A DNA stretch of 64,000 nt from Apiotrichum sp. Y4204 (GCA_025531455.1 JAMYHL010000056.1:62001-126000), one strand, 5' to 3'; shown: positions 46,582 through 58,210, numbered from the stretch's first letter. The notes: generated by a model not told the origin, from the letters alone. Translations and numbers: made by a program.

Positions 46582-47850
46582 GTTGGTGATGGCTAAGAGG
46601 ATGGCTTGGAGAAGAGGAGAGAAGAAGAGGAGAAGAAAAGGAAGAGAGAGTCCAAGCTAGTGGGTGGTGGTGAGAATATGAGGTGGTACCGGACTGCCCA
46701 CAGAATGGGATGTGGACCGGCCCACACGCAACTTGCTACTGGCTGGAGCTGCTTGGTTGTCCTCTGGTTGATGTTGTCCTGGTACAGAAATTGGAAAAGC
46801 CGGTCGACGTCAGAGAATGAGACCTCCACCAGCAAAGCATGGCCCAGGCGCCCATATTGTGCATTGCATGCATTGTGCGACAACTGTAGTGTGCAGCGTG
46901 CCTTGGAAAAACACACTCAAAAACGGGTCCCCGCAGAATCACACAGGAATCAGCCCCGGCAGCCCCCCCCCCTCTGTCCTCCATTCCTTGCGCATGTATT
47001 GACTGGATCCCCGCATAGGCTGCGATTAGATTGGCTGGATGCCCACCTCGTTGGGCATTCTCAAAAAGGATCCAAGGGTCCTGTGGGTCTTGTATTTCCA
47101 AGGATCAGATGGGGGCGGTCGTCCGCGCAATCTGTCCTTTCCAGCCCATTCCTCATCAGCATGCAGCATGCAGCATGCACCGCGCGGGGAGCAATGGGGA
47201 GGAATGGAAATTCAACTACCCGCCCAGAGATCCAGAGAGCGCTGTAATTCTACAATTCTACAAAACGGGTTCTGTGATCTGGGATCTAGGCTATAAACGC
47301 AAGATGGTTGATGCTGCTTGTGGGCCATGGGCCTGTCGGGCCTTGGCTCGTGGCTGGTGGTCACAGGGCCTGCGGGTCTGGATCTACCACTCCGAATGTC
47401 TCCGCTGCCAAACGGGTCCAACCGGAAAGCAAGTCACGTGATTATGCTCACATGGGTCTAACGTGAGAACAACGGTAATTTGATGATCTGATGATCTGAT
47501 TCCGCTCTCTGGATCTGCCAGCTGTGGGGCCACTTTTGGCAGCCGAAGGGCCGAAGCCGCACTGTGGTTTCATTGTTCTTTCGGTGCATGGCCCCCAAGC
47601 AGGCTCTCCCACAAGCTCCCGAGCTCCCGAGTTGCCACCAACCACCAGAAAGAGCCATTTCAAGCCGGGCTATCGTCACCGTTCCGGCACAACTCGCACA
47701 ACCACACAACCATCTTCCATCATCATCTACAAGAAAAAGGAGTTAGCAAGAGGACGAGCAACAAGCAACAAAACGATAAACGCTATCAACACTATCTCCC
47801 CGCCATCAGCATCTTAACCCCCGCATAACACTACTCCCCTCCCTTCCAGC
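46582..47850. other. divergent intergenic region, GCV3/FIS1
   Basis: This 1.27-kb region has short direct repeats, for example GCATGCA-type units near 47160-47178. Open frames here have no recognisable product and no RNA gene was recognised. Confidence 0.45.
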
Positions 47851-48973
47851 ATGACCACTACCGCGACCGACCTGCCGTACGCTGCCGAGGCGGAGACGAG
47901 CCTGGGCTACGAGGAGCTCGAGGTGGGTGCCGCTGTACAAAAGTCATTGCAGCCGGGACGCTGACACACAGGTGCTCCGGAACCAGTACTACAAGGAGAT
48001 TGAGACGGGACACGTCTCGACGCAGTCCAAGTTCAACTATGGTGCGTGTTGAGCTGCAGGAACCGACGAGCTCGTTCCGGGACGGCAAGGGCAGAGCGGC
48101 CAGCTTTCGCGTCACTTCACAGCTGGTAGCCCTCACCCGCCTTTTTCACCGACCTCAGCTGACATGCAGGATGGGGCCTTGTCAAGTCCGGGTCGTCCGA
48201 CCTCCAGACCGAGGGCGTCAAGCTGCTACAGGGTGGGTAGAGCGCGAGAAATCGAGCAGGGCAGGCATGGTGCTGACACTGGGATTGACTTGACACGACA
48301 TCTCTGATATGCCACGACACACGATACACGACGCGACATGAACCCGCACTCCACGTCTGATCCACGTTTCATTGCCTCTTGTTAATCATGTTCATCTATG
48401 ACACGTTTACTGCCGCCGGGTGGGATTGACATCGCGAATCGAAATTACGCACGGCTGGCGAACTTCATCTGCGCCATGACGTCGGAACCGTGATCATATC
48501 GCTTCTTCCACTGCGTTGTTGCTGTGCACTGCTCCGCTGCTCCCCAACCTGCACTCCCCTTCTTGCTCACCGCTCGAAAACGTTTGATCTCCAGAGATAT
48601 ACTCGGCGTCGCCCAGCCATCGCCGCGAATGCACATACTACATCGCCGTCGGCTACTACAAGCTGCGCAACTACACCTACGCAAAGAAGTTTAATGGTAG
48701 GTGGCGCGTGGTTTCTGTCAGCCCACTGACACCAGACCTCCTTCTCGCCGTCGAGCCGGAGAACATGCAGGCGCAGTCGCTGCGCCAACTGATCGACCGC
48801 GCTGTGGCTCGTGACGGCTACATTGGTGAGTTGCTGCGACCCTAACTCAACTCCGCATTGTGTCACCCACTCCAGGATTTATGCTCATAGCAGGCATGGG
48901 AATTCTCGCCGGCGCAGCAGCCATCACTGGTGTTGTCGCCGCCGCCCTCATCAAGCGCTCTACCCGGAAATAA
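47851..48973 (+). CDS. FIS1: mitochondrial fission protein Fis1
   Basis: Six exons (47851-47922, 47972-48041, 48170-48232, 48595-48696, 48736-48825, 48876-48973) give 164 residues. Fis1 is a tail-anchored outer-membrane adaptor for the fission dynamin. The TPR-like core is visible ([54 protein letters not shown], broken here only by exon joins). The C-terminal membrane anchor (IGFMLIAGMGILAGAAAITG) ends in the basic IKRSTRK. Intron 3 is 362 nt, about ten times the local norm. The ATG is the only one in the first exon. Confidence 0.93.
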
Positions 48974-49598
48974 ACTGGACCCATTTGATATCCTGCTGCC
49001 AGCTGCTTGCTTGCCATCTGCTTGCGCATGCGCTCGAGCTCACATCTATCCCCCGGTCATCGCTTGCCGCCGAGTACCCACGGGCGCACTAGGCTGCCCG
49101 GGATTGTCATGCATACCATGTATCAGTACGAGTGTCAGTATGGGTGTCAGTATGAGTATAGGTTCTGATTGTGGGTCAATCAACATGGCGCAACGTCACA
49201 ATCTGTATCAGAGGATTGCCTGCGCGCGCAGCCACATATGCATCATTACCCAGCGATGCACGGTGCGAATGCCTGATGCTTGTGGTTGTGGTTGTTGTTG
49301 CAGTACTGACTGTCATTGCAGTTGTCGAGCAACCAGCCAAGTCCGGTGGGTGGAAATCGAGTCGGCCGGCGACCCCCGATCGGGCGCCGTATTGGACACA
49401 CAGTGACGAAAGCGATTTGCTCGGCAATGCAAATTCCCACCCCCCGCACCGCACCAGCAGTAGTCTGGCTAGTCTGGGCCTGGTGACAGCCACCCCAGGT
49501 TTTGCCATATACCATACATCGCGAACACATTCCAGTCTACTCCCCACATCCCCCATCTCACTCCCACTCTCCTCTCCATCATCTCGATCCCGACCAAA
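48974..49598. other. intergenic FIS1-ISU1
   Basis: It contains a degenerate GTGTCAGTATG-type tandem repeat near 49132-49160. It is otherwise the 3' flank of FIS1 and the promoter of ISU1. Confidence 0.45.
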
Positions 49599-50590
49599 AT
49601 GCAGGCCCTCCGCACAGCCTTCCCCCTCGCGCGCCGCGCCGCGCTCCCCGTCCCCCGCGCGCTCCCGCAGGTCGTGCAGGTCGCACGGTACCACGCCAAG
49701 GTCATTGACCACTACGAGAACCCCCGCAATGTCGGCAAGATGGACAAGGACGACGTCGATGTCGGAACTGGGCTGGTTGGTGCTCCTGGTGAGTAGTTTG
49801 GGTGCTCGGTGTTGGGATCGTGCTGACGGCAGCTTGTGGCGAGTGAGTGTTAGAATCAAAGTTTGCGGTCTGTTGCTGTCGACGCGTCGACTGGCGTGAA
49901 CGAACGTGCGGCGCTGGGAAGTGGTGCGGCTCGGTGTGGAGCTGAGCGGCGAGCAGCGCTTGACTGAACGGCAATGACGCGAAGTCGCTCGCGCATGCCC
50001 ACACATCTGCGTCCTGGTCTCGGTGGATCATATCGGGGTCAAAACGTGTTTGGCTCTGTGGCCTGCAACACTCCGACCTTCGCTTCGCTACCTCTCCCCC
50101 TTACCCCTGCCAACTGTTTTTACTAACCCCAGCGTGATGAAGCTGCAGATCCGCGTCGGCGAGGACGGCGTGATCCAGGATGTCAAGTTCAAGACCTTCG
50201 GGTGCGGCTCGGCGATCGCAAGCTCGTCGTACATCACCGAGCGCGTCAAGGGCATGACCCTCGAGCAGGCCGGCCAGGTGAAGAACACGGAGATTGCAAA
50301 GGAGCTGTGCCTCCCGCCTGTCAAGTGTGAGTGCAAGCCGCGATCCGCGTGGCGAGTGGAAGATGCGAAGCGTGAGACTTGGGCGAGCTGCACTATTAAT
50401 GGCGTTTAAGCTCGCTCCTCCCTCCGTACCGACCCTCCTTGGTGTACCTCATGCTCACACCTCAGTGCATTGCTCCCTCCTTGCTGAGGACGCGATCAAG
50501 TCGGCGATCAAGGACTACAAGCGCAAGCGCGACCACCGCACCATCCCGCCTCCCGCGCCTCAGCCCATGGCCGCTGCCGCGACGGCATAA
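49599..50590 (+). CDS. ISU1: mitochondrial Fe-S cluster scaffold Isu
   Basis: Exons 49599-49788, 49833-49842 (only 10 nt), 50133-50326 and 50466-50590 give 172 residues. Isu assembles [2Fe-2S] clusters with Nfs1, Isd11 and frataxin in the matrix. The three cluster-ligand cysteines are C65 (ACGD), C91 (FGCGSAIASSS) and C134 (LHCSLLAEDA), with D67 as the stabilising Asp. LPPVK (127-131) is the known Hsp70-binding motif. Residues 1-32 are an Arg-rich presequence. Without the 10-nt exon, C65 is lost and the frame shifts. It is flanked by good consensus sites (CTGAC...GGCAG before; GTGAGT after). Intron 2 is 290 nt. Confidence 0.95.
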
Positions 50591-51347
50591 GTGTGCCCCG
50601 GGAGAGGAATAACTCGAGGGCACTGCTCTGAAAAGCACTCGGAGAAATCACTTCGAGAACGCTCAAAAAGGTTGCTCTGCAGAGTAATCGCCCAGCTGTT
50701 CGGGCCGAAGCTGTCCACCGCAGCTTCCTCTCATTCTCGGGACCGGGTCCCAGGCTCGATCCCAATCTCCGCGTACGGTTAACTCCCCTCCATCCATTCT
50801 GCGTTCATCTCCCGTCCTATTTCATTTTTCCATTCTCGTTTCTCGTTTCTCGTTCCTTTTCTCAGGTCATTAGTTCCGGATCCATCGACGCGCCTTGGCG
50901 CATGTACACTAGCCCCACCCCACACCCCACATCGTTCCGTCACCGTCACCGTCCAATGACCCCGACGACCCAGACGACACCAACGACCCACGCGCGCTGT
51001 AGAGACTCACTTCACTTGATGCTACCATTGCGTAACTCCTGCTGCATTTCTGGCTTCTGGCGTCGTGTTGCTCTCTTAATTGCCGCAGTTGCCGCAGTTG
51101 CCACTCACCCCTCCCCCGCGTGCGTCATCGGAATGAAAGAAGCGTAGATCTCGAGCCGAGCGGCCGAGATGTGATGACAGCGTCACGTGCCGTTGCTGCC
51201 ACACCCATCAATCTGCAACAAGGGTCATGTCTACATGAGCACATGAGAAGCTGGCGGTGCTCGTGACTGATACAGACGCCCGTGTCTGGCAGGCCGAGAC
51301 TGGGTGGAGCGATGCGCCAAGCATCTTCTGTCGATCTCAATACCGCC

Positions 51348-51383
51348 TGCTGTACTGCTGTTTTATGCTGTACTGCTGTTTTA
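51348..51383 (+). repeat. exact 18-bp tandem duplication
   Basis: TGCTGTACTGCTGTTTTA occurs twice without spacer (51348-51365, 51366-51383). It lies in noncoding DNA and is probably a recent slippage product. Confidence 0.85.
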
Positions 51384-51958
51384 TGGTTGACATCACGCGT
51401 TGCTCCGAAGCGCCGAGACAAGCGCGCGGACGCAGATGCAGATGACGGGGAAGCAAACAAGCAAGGTTGCGGCTCCAGTCGGGGTGACGCTACGTGCGGA
51501 CGGACATGGGCGACTGATCGACTGACAGTGAGACGGTGGGCTACAGCCAATTTTCAGCGCCCAACATCAGCACAACGCGAAGAAGCACCTTAGTCCACGA
51601 CACAGCTATATATTATGCCGCAGACTTCATCGTACAGCACATGCACGGTAATGTAATACATATTATATCACGCCCCGTTCTACATCTATGCGCTTATGTA
51701 TGCATTGCAGCACGCCGCACCCCAAAGCACCCAACCGCAAACTCCGCCTCGGCCTCCACTCGGGCCGGGTACCGGCCCGGACGGCCGGCTCGCGGGACGG
51801 CAGATGGCGGCAACTCGCGGTGTGGGGATCTCCGCATGTGTAAGTACGCTGGTGGGTGCAATCTGCAGTGGCTGCGTATTCTGCAGTGCAGACGCAATGG
51901 AAGCAGACGCAAGGGTTGCCCCGTGCATGCCGTGCAGAGCCGCTGGATCGCTGGAGAG

Positions 51959-51966
51959 TATATATA
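51959..51966 (+). promoter_or_regulatory. TATA box of the DapA-family aldolase gene
   Basis: TATATATA lies 58-65 nt upstream of the ATG at 52024, implying a leader of about 30 nt. Confidence 0.55.
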
Positions 51967-52023
51967 CACAGATCACGCGTGCAAGACCCATCTCCTCTCC
52001 CTCTTCTCCCTCCCTCATTCACA

Positions 52024-53197
52024 ATGACGAACCCCACCCGCCTCTGGCCGTCCGGCATCTCGGTCCCCCTCACGACGCCCTTTACCGCCGACGAGCGGAT
52101 CAACACCTCGGCACTTGCCGCGCAGGTCGTGCGGCTTGCGCAGGCGGGCGTCGGCATCGTGCTTCTCGGGACGAATGGCGAGGCATCCCATCTCTCGCGC
52201 GAGGAACGCCGCCTTGTCGTCGAGGTGGGCCGCAAAGCCCTCGATGGCGCCGGGTTCGGGGATGCGCCGCTCCTCGTCGGAACCGGCGGTGAGTGGAAGC
52301 TAAATGGCAATGGCTTTTTCTGATCCTTTTAGGCGGCTCGGCAGCGACCACGATCGAGCTCTGCGAAGATGCGGCGGCGGCGGGCGCGACGCACGCAATT
52401 GTCATCTGCCCCGGATACTTCTCGTTTGCTATGGGGCGTGACCGCGAGGCGATTCTGGGGTTCTTTAACAGGGTTATGGATCGGAGTCCGATTCCGGTCA
52501 TGATTTACAACTTCCCGTGAGTGGATACCTCTGGGTCAAACTTGAAATGGGGCGTGGCAACAGTGTTGCTCGAGTTCCGTCCGGTACTCCCTTTCCTCCC
52601 ATACTGCTGCTGTTTCCCAGAGCTCTTCCTAACCCCAGGGGCGCGGCGGCCGGCATTGATCTCAACTCGGACGAGCTCATCACGCTGGCAGAGCACCCAA
52701 ACTGCTTTGGTGCCAAGCTCACCTGCGCAATGATCGGAAAGGGCACTCGTCTCGGCACCCACGTCCAGTCGGCCGATTATCTCGCTCGGCACGGCGAATT
52801 CCTCAAAGCAACAACAATGGCCGGGTCCTTCCAGGTGCTCCCCGGCTTCTCCGAGTCGCTCCTGCCGGCGATGATGGGGCGGCACACGGGTTGCATCACG
52901 GGCACGGGTAATGTCTTCCCGAAGACGATTGTGCGCCTGTACTCGCAGGCACTGAAGGGCTTGGCGGGAGACAAGGCGGCACTCGTCGAGGCACACGCGC
53001 TGCAGGACCGCATCGCGCGCTCAGACTATATCATTGTCAAGGCGGGCATACAGGGCACCAAACATGCGCTCGACCACTTTGTCCAGAAGGGCCTGGGCGG
53101 CGTCGCGCGGTCCCCCCTCGGGCCTGTTAGCGAGGAGGTCCGCCGCATGGTCGAGGAGGAGCTCAAGGAGGACTGGGAGTTTGAGTGTGCGTTGTAG
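52024..53197 (+). CDS. DapA-family aldolase (HOGA/2-keto-3-deoxy sugar acid type)
   Basis: Exons 52024-52288, 52333-52516 and 52639-53197 give 335 residues. The TIM-barrel family forms a Schiff base with pyruvate on a Lys. Visible motifs are GISVPLTTPFTADERI at the N-terminus, LLGTNGEASHLSREER (GTNGE in place of the GTTGE of DapA), PVMIYNFPGAAAGIDL with the catalytic Tyr, and GAKLTCAMIGKGTRL with the Schiff-base Lys. Fungi make lysine by the aminoadipate route. The best guess is therefore 4-hydroxy-2-oxoglutarate aldolase or the 2-keto-3-deoxy-L-galactonate aldolase of galacturonate catabolism (Lga1/GaaC). The sequence alone does not decide between them. A TATA box just upstream suggests regulated expression. 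Confidence 0.85.
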
Positions 53198-53581
53198 TTG
53201 CATGTATTTGGAAGTGTTCTGTGTGGCAGACGAGTTTGGTGGTCTGAAGGGTGCCACAAACCGTGTGAAGAGACCACGGGATGAGATTCTTGCATTTGGG
53301 CTTGTCCATGGTACATCCGCAGTTCACCTATTTGACAAGTCCGTCCATGCATCTCTTATGCTCACGGACATCGTCGACGGCTTTGGCTTCGGTGACAGCG
53401 TTCCCCAGTCACCATCCAGGCGTCTTCGTCTCGAGATCCTGGGGGAGTTATCTTGCCATGTGGCTCGAATCTGGGCAGCCCCTCACGTCACCGAAAGTGC
53501 CGCCTCGAGTGCCGCCTCCACCGTGGCATTGCGCTCGCATGTCACCTCTCCGCCTCTTCCATACTCTCCATCATTCTCGCC
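53198..53581. other. short tandem intergenic region
   Basis: The 384 bp between the aldolase stop and the glucosidase II start hold the 3' flank and the promoter. No feature recognised. Confidence 0.45.
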
Positions 53582-56500
53582 ATGCGGCTCGCACTCACAC
53601 TTCTGCCGCTCCTGCTCCTCCTGGAGCCCGCTGCGGCGGTGAAGCACGAGGACTTCAAGGAGTGCCATCAGACGTCCTTTTGTCGCCGCCTGCGCGCCAT
53701 CGCGGGGAAGCAGGAGGCCGCCGAGGCCGCCAAGCCGGGATCCTTCCAGTCGCCATACTCCCTCGGCGCACCAAAAGCGACCGCAAACGCCAACGGCGAC
53801 GCGAGCTGGACGTTCCCCCTCGCGTCAAGCCTGTACCCCGAGATCGGTTTTAGTCTGCGCGTGGACGTGCTTGCTGAGGGAGACGGGATTGTGCGGATCC
53901 GCGCAGACGAGGTCGGCTCCGGATCCCAATGGCGCCGATACAATGAGACGGCGCGGTGGGCGCTGCTCGAGCCCGAGCCGCTGGTGGGATCTGCGAAGCT
54001 CTCAACAAAGGGTGGTGTGTCGACTATTGCGTACGGGAACCCCGAGGATAAGCTGAGCGTCGAGATTGTGCACTCGCCCTTCAAGATCACCCAGCTGCGA
54101 GACGGCGTCCCCCAGGTCGTTATCAACGACCGCTCGCTCTTCCACATGGAGCACTACCGCACGAAGGAGGTCGAGGAGGTTGAGGAAGCGGAGAGCGAGG
54201 GCGAGGGCGAGGCCAAGGGGGAGGCCAAGGACGATAAGCAGGCCGTCATCAAGGCCCCCGGCATCGACCGCTCGTGGTTCGAGGAGGCGGATAACGACAT
54301 GTTCGAGGAGTCATGGAAGCGCTGGAGGGACACCAAACCGAAGGGTGAGTGGGCCGAGACTTGTCGGGCTGACATGCAGGACCTGAGGGCTTCTCGCTTG
54401 ACATTACTTTCCCCGGCGTGCAGCACGTTTTCGGCCTACCCGAGCACGCTTCTCCGCTCTCTCTGCCCTCGACTAAAGGTGAGGACGCGTACTACAAGGA
54501 GCCGTACCGCCTGTGGAACGTGGACATCTTCGAGTACGAGGCCGACTCACCCATGGCTCTGTACGGTGCTGTACCCCTGATTCACGCGCACAACGACAAG
54601 ACGACCGTCGGTGTGCTCAACCTCGTCGGCTCTGAGACCTGGGTGGACGTGACGCACCCTCCCGAGGGCGTGCGCACCCACTGGGTCTCCGAGTCGGGTA
54701 TTCTCGACCTCCTTCTTCTCCCCGGCCCGCGCCCAACCTCCCTCTTTGAACAGTACGCGTCCCTCACCGGCCCCGCGCAGATGCCGCCCCAGTTTGCGAC
54801 GGCGTACCACCAGTGCCGGTGGAACTACAACACCCAGGGCGAGGTTATTGAGGTCCAGGACGAGTTTGACAAGGCCGACATGCCGCTCGACGTGACATGG
54901 CTCGATATCGAGTATGCCGAGGAGCACCGCTACTTTGACTGGGACCACAAGACCTTCCCGACGCCCAAGGAGATGCAGGACGAGGTCGCCAGCAAGGGCC
55001 GAAAGGTGAGTAGGCGAGAGGGGCAATTGTGCTCTCAGTATGGTGACGTCGCTGACCTCCCCAGATGGTGGCCATCGTCGACCCGCACATCAAGAAGGCC
55101 GACTCGTTCCGCATCTACACTGACGCTCGCGACCAGGATGTGCTTGTTAAGAAGGCCGACGGCAGCCAGTTTGACGGCTGGTGCTGGACGGGCACCTCTG
55201 TCTGGGTCGACTTCTTCAACCCCAAGTCGTGGGACTGGTGGACGCGCATGTTCTCCTTTGACGTGTGGACCGACTCTACCAAGTCGCTCTTTATCTGGAA
55301 CGACATGAACGAGCCGTCCGTGTTTGATGGTCCGGAGATCACCATGCCCAAGGACAACCTCCACGACGGCGGATGGGAGCACCGCGACTTGCACAACATC
55401 AACGGCATGATGTTCCACAACCAGACTCAGGCGGCGGTCACGGTGCGTGAGGAGGTGAAGAAGCGTCCTTTCGTGCTGTCCCGCTCGTTCTTCGCTGGCT
55501 CTCACCGCTACGGCGCCATCTGGATCGGCGACAACCTCGGCACCTGGGCACACCTCGCCGGTGAGGCTGCCATGTTCCTCTCCAACAGCATTGCCGGCAT
55601 GTCCTTTGTCGGCTCCGATGTTGGCGGCTTCTTCGGCAACCCCGAACACGAGATCCTCGTCCGCTGGTACCAGGCCGGCGCGTTTATGCCCTTCTTCCGT
55701 GCCCATGCCCACATCGACACCAAGCGCCGCGAGCCGTACCTCTTCGAAGAGCCTATCCGGACCTACCTCCGCGACGCTCTCCGCCTGCGCTACAAAATGC
55801 TTCCTGTCTGGTACAATGCCTTCCACGATGCGGCTACTCATGGCTACCCTGTCATCTGGTGAGTGAGATTCTCAAGTGCCGCCAATCTCTCGCTAACATG
55901 CAGGCCCCAGTACGCCGTCTTCCCAGAAGACAAGACGGGCTTTGCCATCGACGACCAGTACTACATCGGCGACTCTGGTGTTCTCTTCAAGCCGGTTGTC
56001 ACCGAGGGCGCCACCGAGACGAGCGTGTACCTCGCCGCCAACCAGCCGTACTATGACTACTTCCACAAGCGGTGGTACGCCGCCAAGTCGTCGCCGCGCA
56101 ACGTGACGATCCCGACGCCGATTGACGAGTTCCCGCTCCTCATCGAGGGTGGCCACATTGTCCCTACGCGCGAACGCGTCCGCCGTACCTCGAGCCTCAT
56201 GTGGCAGGACCCGTTCACGCTCACCGTCGCGCTTGGCAAGGACGGCTCCGCCAAGGGCCAGCTCTACCTCGACGACGGCGAGACGTATGCGTTCGAGAAC
56301 GGCGAGTACGTGCACCGCGCCTTCACCTACACCCCGAAGGGCAAGGGTGGCACGCTCTCCTCGAAGCAGTTTGCGGCCTATGATGATGGAAACGCATACG
56401 CGAAGCGCATCGCGCACGTTGGCGTCGAGCGCATCGTCATCCTCGGCGCGTTTGCCAAGCCCTCGGCGGTTACTGTCGCCGGAAAGGAGGTCGCGTTCGA

Positions 56501-56606
56501 GTACACCGAGCAGGTAAAGGGCCGCGAGCCCGCCCCGGGACGCATCACGATCAAGAACCCCGGCGTGCGCGTCGCTGACGACTGGGAGGTTGTCGTCGTC
56601 GCGTAG
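53582..56606 (+). CDS. ROT2: ER glucosidase II alpha subunit (GH31)
   Basis: Exons 53582-54344, 54380-55005, 55065-55858 and 55904-56606 give 961 residues. The enzyme trims the two inner glucoses from N-glycans in the ER lumen. Evidence is a signal peptide (about residues 1-20), the N-terminal KHEDFKECHQTSFCRR typical of this subunit, and the GH31 signatures: nucleophile D543 in FIWNDMNEPSVF and acid/base D619 in WIGDNLGTW, followed by FVGSDVGGFFGNP. There is no C-terminal HDEL-like signal, as expected since the beta subunit provides retention. An acidic insert (Glu/Lys, about residues 195-220) interrupts the N-terminal domain. Introns are 35-59 nt. Confidence 0.95.
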
Positions 56607-56767
56607 TAGATATCACGTACAGTAGAATGCATGTCTTGTGGAGTGGCTGGTCGCGAGTACCGTCCCGTGACAGGTTTAGATTTCTGACAGATCCCATAAT
56701 GACGTCTTGCAGTGGAATTGTGGACCGAGATTGCAAGCGGATTCCGCCACCACCCACTCACTCACAA

Positions 56768-57165
56768 ATGCGCGCACATCTCACAACGCACATTCGGCGC
56801 CTTCATACTGTGAGAATTCGAAAGGAAAACATCGTTGTTTCAATACTGACAGGCAGAGCCGGCCAGCGGCCCAAGCGACAACCAGCGCGCTCGCAGCAGC
56901 CCGGGCAGCAGTGGAGGAGGCGCAGGCCGCCCTCGCCCGCGCACACAGCGCACTCCTCGCTGCTGAAGCAGAACCACAGGCAGAACACCCGACTCCGACA
57001 GCCTCACCGCCGCCGCCACTGGAGGCCACTTCCGATCCCCTCCACGAGACGCACGATAGGCACGAGACGGAGGCGCCGGACGAGCAGTCGCGGTACGCCG
57101 CGCTGTATGCGAGCGTGTTTGCGCCAGAGGGGATGAGGGAGGATGGCGAGGGCGGCGGCCGATAG
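56768..57165 (+). CDS. small putative mitochondrial protein
   Basis: Two exons (56768-56809, 56857-57165) give 116 residues. Splicing (GTGAGA...GGCAG) joins an Arg/His-rich N-terminus to SRPAAQ, creating IRRLHTSR, a pattern typical of mitochondrial presequences. Residues about 20-55 are an Ala-rich amphipathic helix (AARAAVEEAQAALARAHSAL). A Pro/Thr/His-rich stretch follows, ending in RYAALYASVFAPEGM. An in-frame ATG at 56699 would add 23 residues but would bury the presequence. It starts 161 nt after the glucosidase II stop. I do not recognise the family and the gene may not be real; the support is the junction and the composition. Confidence 0.45.
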
Positions 57166-58210
57166 GGCCATGCATGATTTGGTATCCTTTTGATTGGTAC
57201 TGCGTACTGCAGTACTGCGTCTATCCCTGCTTTGTTGCCGCGATGGCCAGGACGATACCTAGTTCAATGTCGCTGGTACGCGCTGGTGGAGGTCGGGTGA
57301 CCCGTGTTGGGGGTGTTGGGCCGAGCTCTTTTGAGGTGATGGCTTTCTTTTGCCAGTTGTTTGGAGAGCGGAAGTAAATAATGATCAGTGGTTGAGGAAT
57401 TGAGGAATCGAAGAGTGATTAGGATCAACAGTGCTGGACATTAGAAAACACAAAATTAGATTAGGGCGACGCGGTCTCCTTTGGTTTTCATGTCCTGTCC
57501 TTTTTATTTTAGCCACTTTTGGACGCGCACAAGTGGCCCCCCGGGTTCCCGCCACCAATGCGCACTGGGACCCAGGAGCCGCAGAGAGGACGCGCTTACT
57601 CTTGTCTCCCACCTTTGGTACATTGCTCCTCGTCTTGCATTCATCCATCCGTCATCAACTCGCAACATCCACGCGCCATCTTTCTTCTACACGCGCCAAA
57701 CACTCCACACAACACTCTTGGGCCTCACTCGGAGCCCCAAAGCGTCACAGGTCACCGTGGCATGGACGTAAAGTAAGTGGTACAAGACCGCGTAGGCCCC
57801 CGAGGAAGCCGCGTGCCGGTCGAGCTTTCACTGCCCTAGACAGGTAATGAGGCAATGGCGCACCCAATAATCACACACGTCTATCTCACCTGGGCCCATG
57901 CATTCATTCCCTCCTTCCATCGCGGCCCCCCTCATTATTCCTCATCATTACTGTACTCCACCTCCTCATCCTTGTGCATCTACTTTGCTCACGCGTAGCC
58001 GCCTCCACCAGCCGCCAGTGTAACTTGCAAGAAGCCGCCACAGACGCGTCGGCCGCCACACGTCTTTGCAGACAGCCAGACGCAATCTCGTGGCACCGGC
58101 GACACTCTTTCCTCAAACTCCACCGTATCGTAGACTGCTCGTCGAGATCAGTTTAACGCGACCCAACGCGACTTGTACGTGTATCATCAAGGCCCCCGAA
58201 CGCGATCGGG
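57166..58210. other. promoter region of the Mbp1-like gene
   Basis: This 1-kb region has no supported gene. It contains two ACGCGT (MCB-type) hexamers at 57991 and 58044. Confidence 0.45.
57991..58049 (+). promoter_or_regulatory. two MCB-type ACGCGT sites
   Basis: ACGCGT at 57991-57996 and 58044-58049 lie about 215 and 162 nt upstream of the ATG. ACGCGT is the known target of Mbp1-type APSES factors, so feedback on its own gene is possible. Confidence 0.4.

Larger units (their letters stand above)
50591..52023. other. intergenic ISU1 to DapA-like gene
   Basis: This 1.43-kb region has CTCGTTT-type repeats near 50833-50853, an exact 18-bp tandem duplication at 51348-51383 and a TATA element near its 3' end. 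Open frames look random. Confidence 0.45.

Noticed and set aside
46606..47247. Open frame of 213 codons between GCV3 and FIS1
   Set aside because: It begins antisense to the GCV3 5' flank, is basic and low in complexity at its start, then random, and no homologous feature was recognised.
57431..57847. Open frames of up to 138 codons upstream of the Mbp1-like gene
   Set aside because: They have three overlapping frames of similar length, no motif and a pyrimidine-rich composition typical of a leader region.
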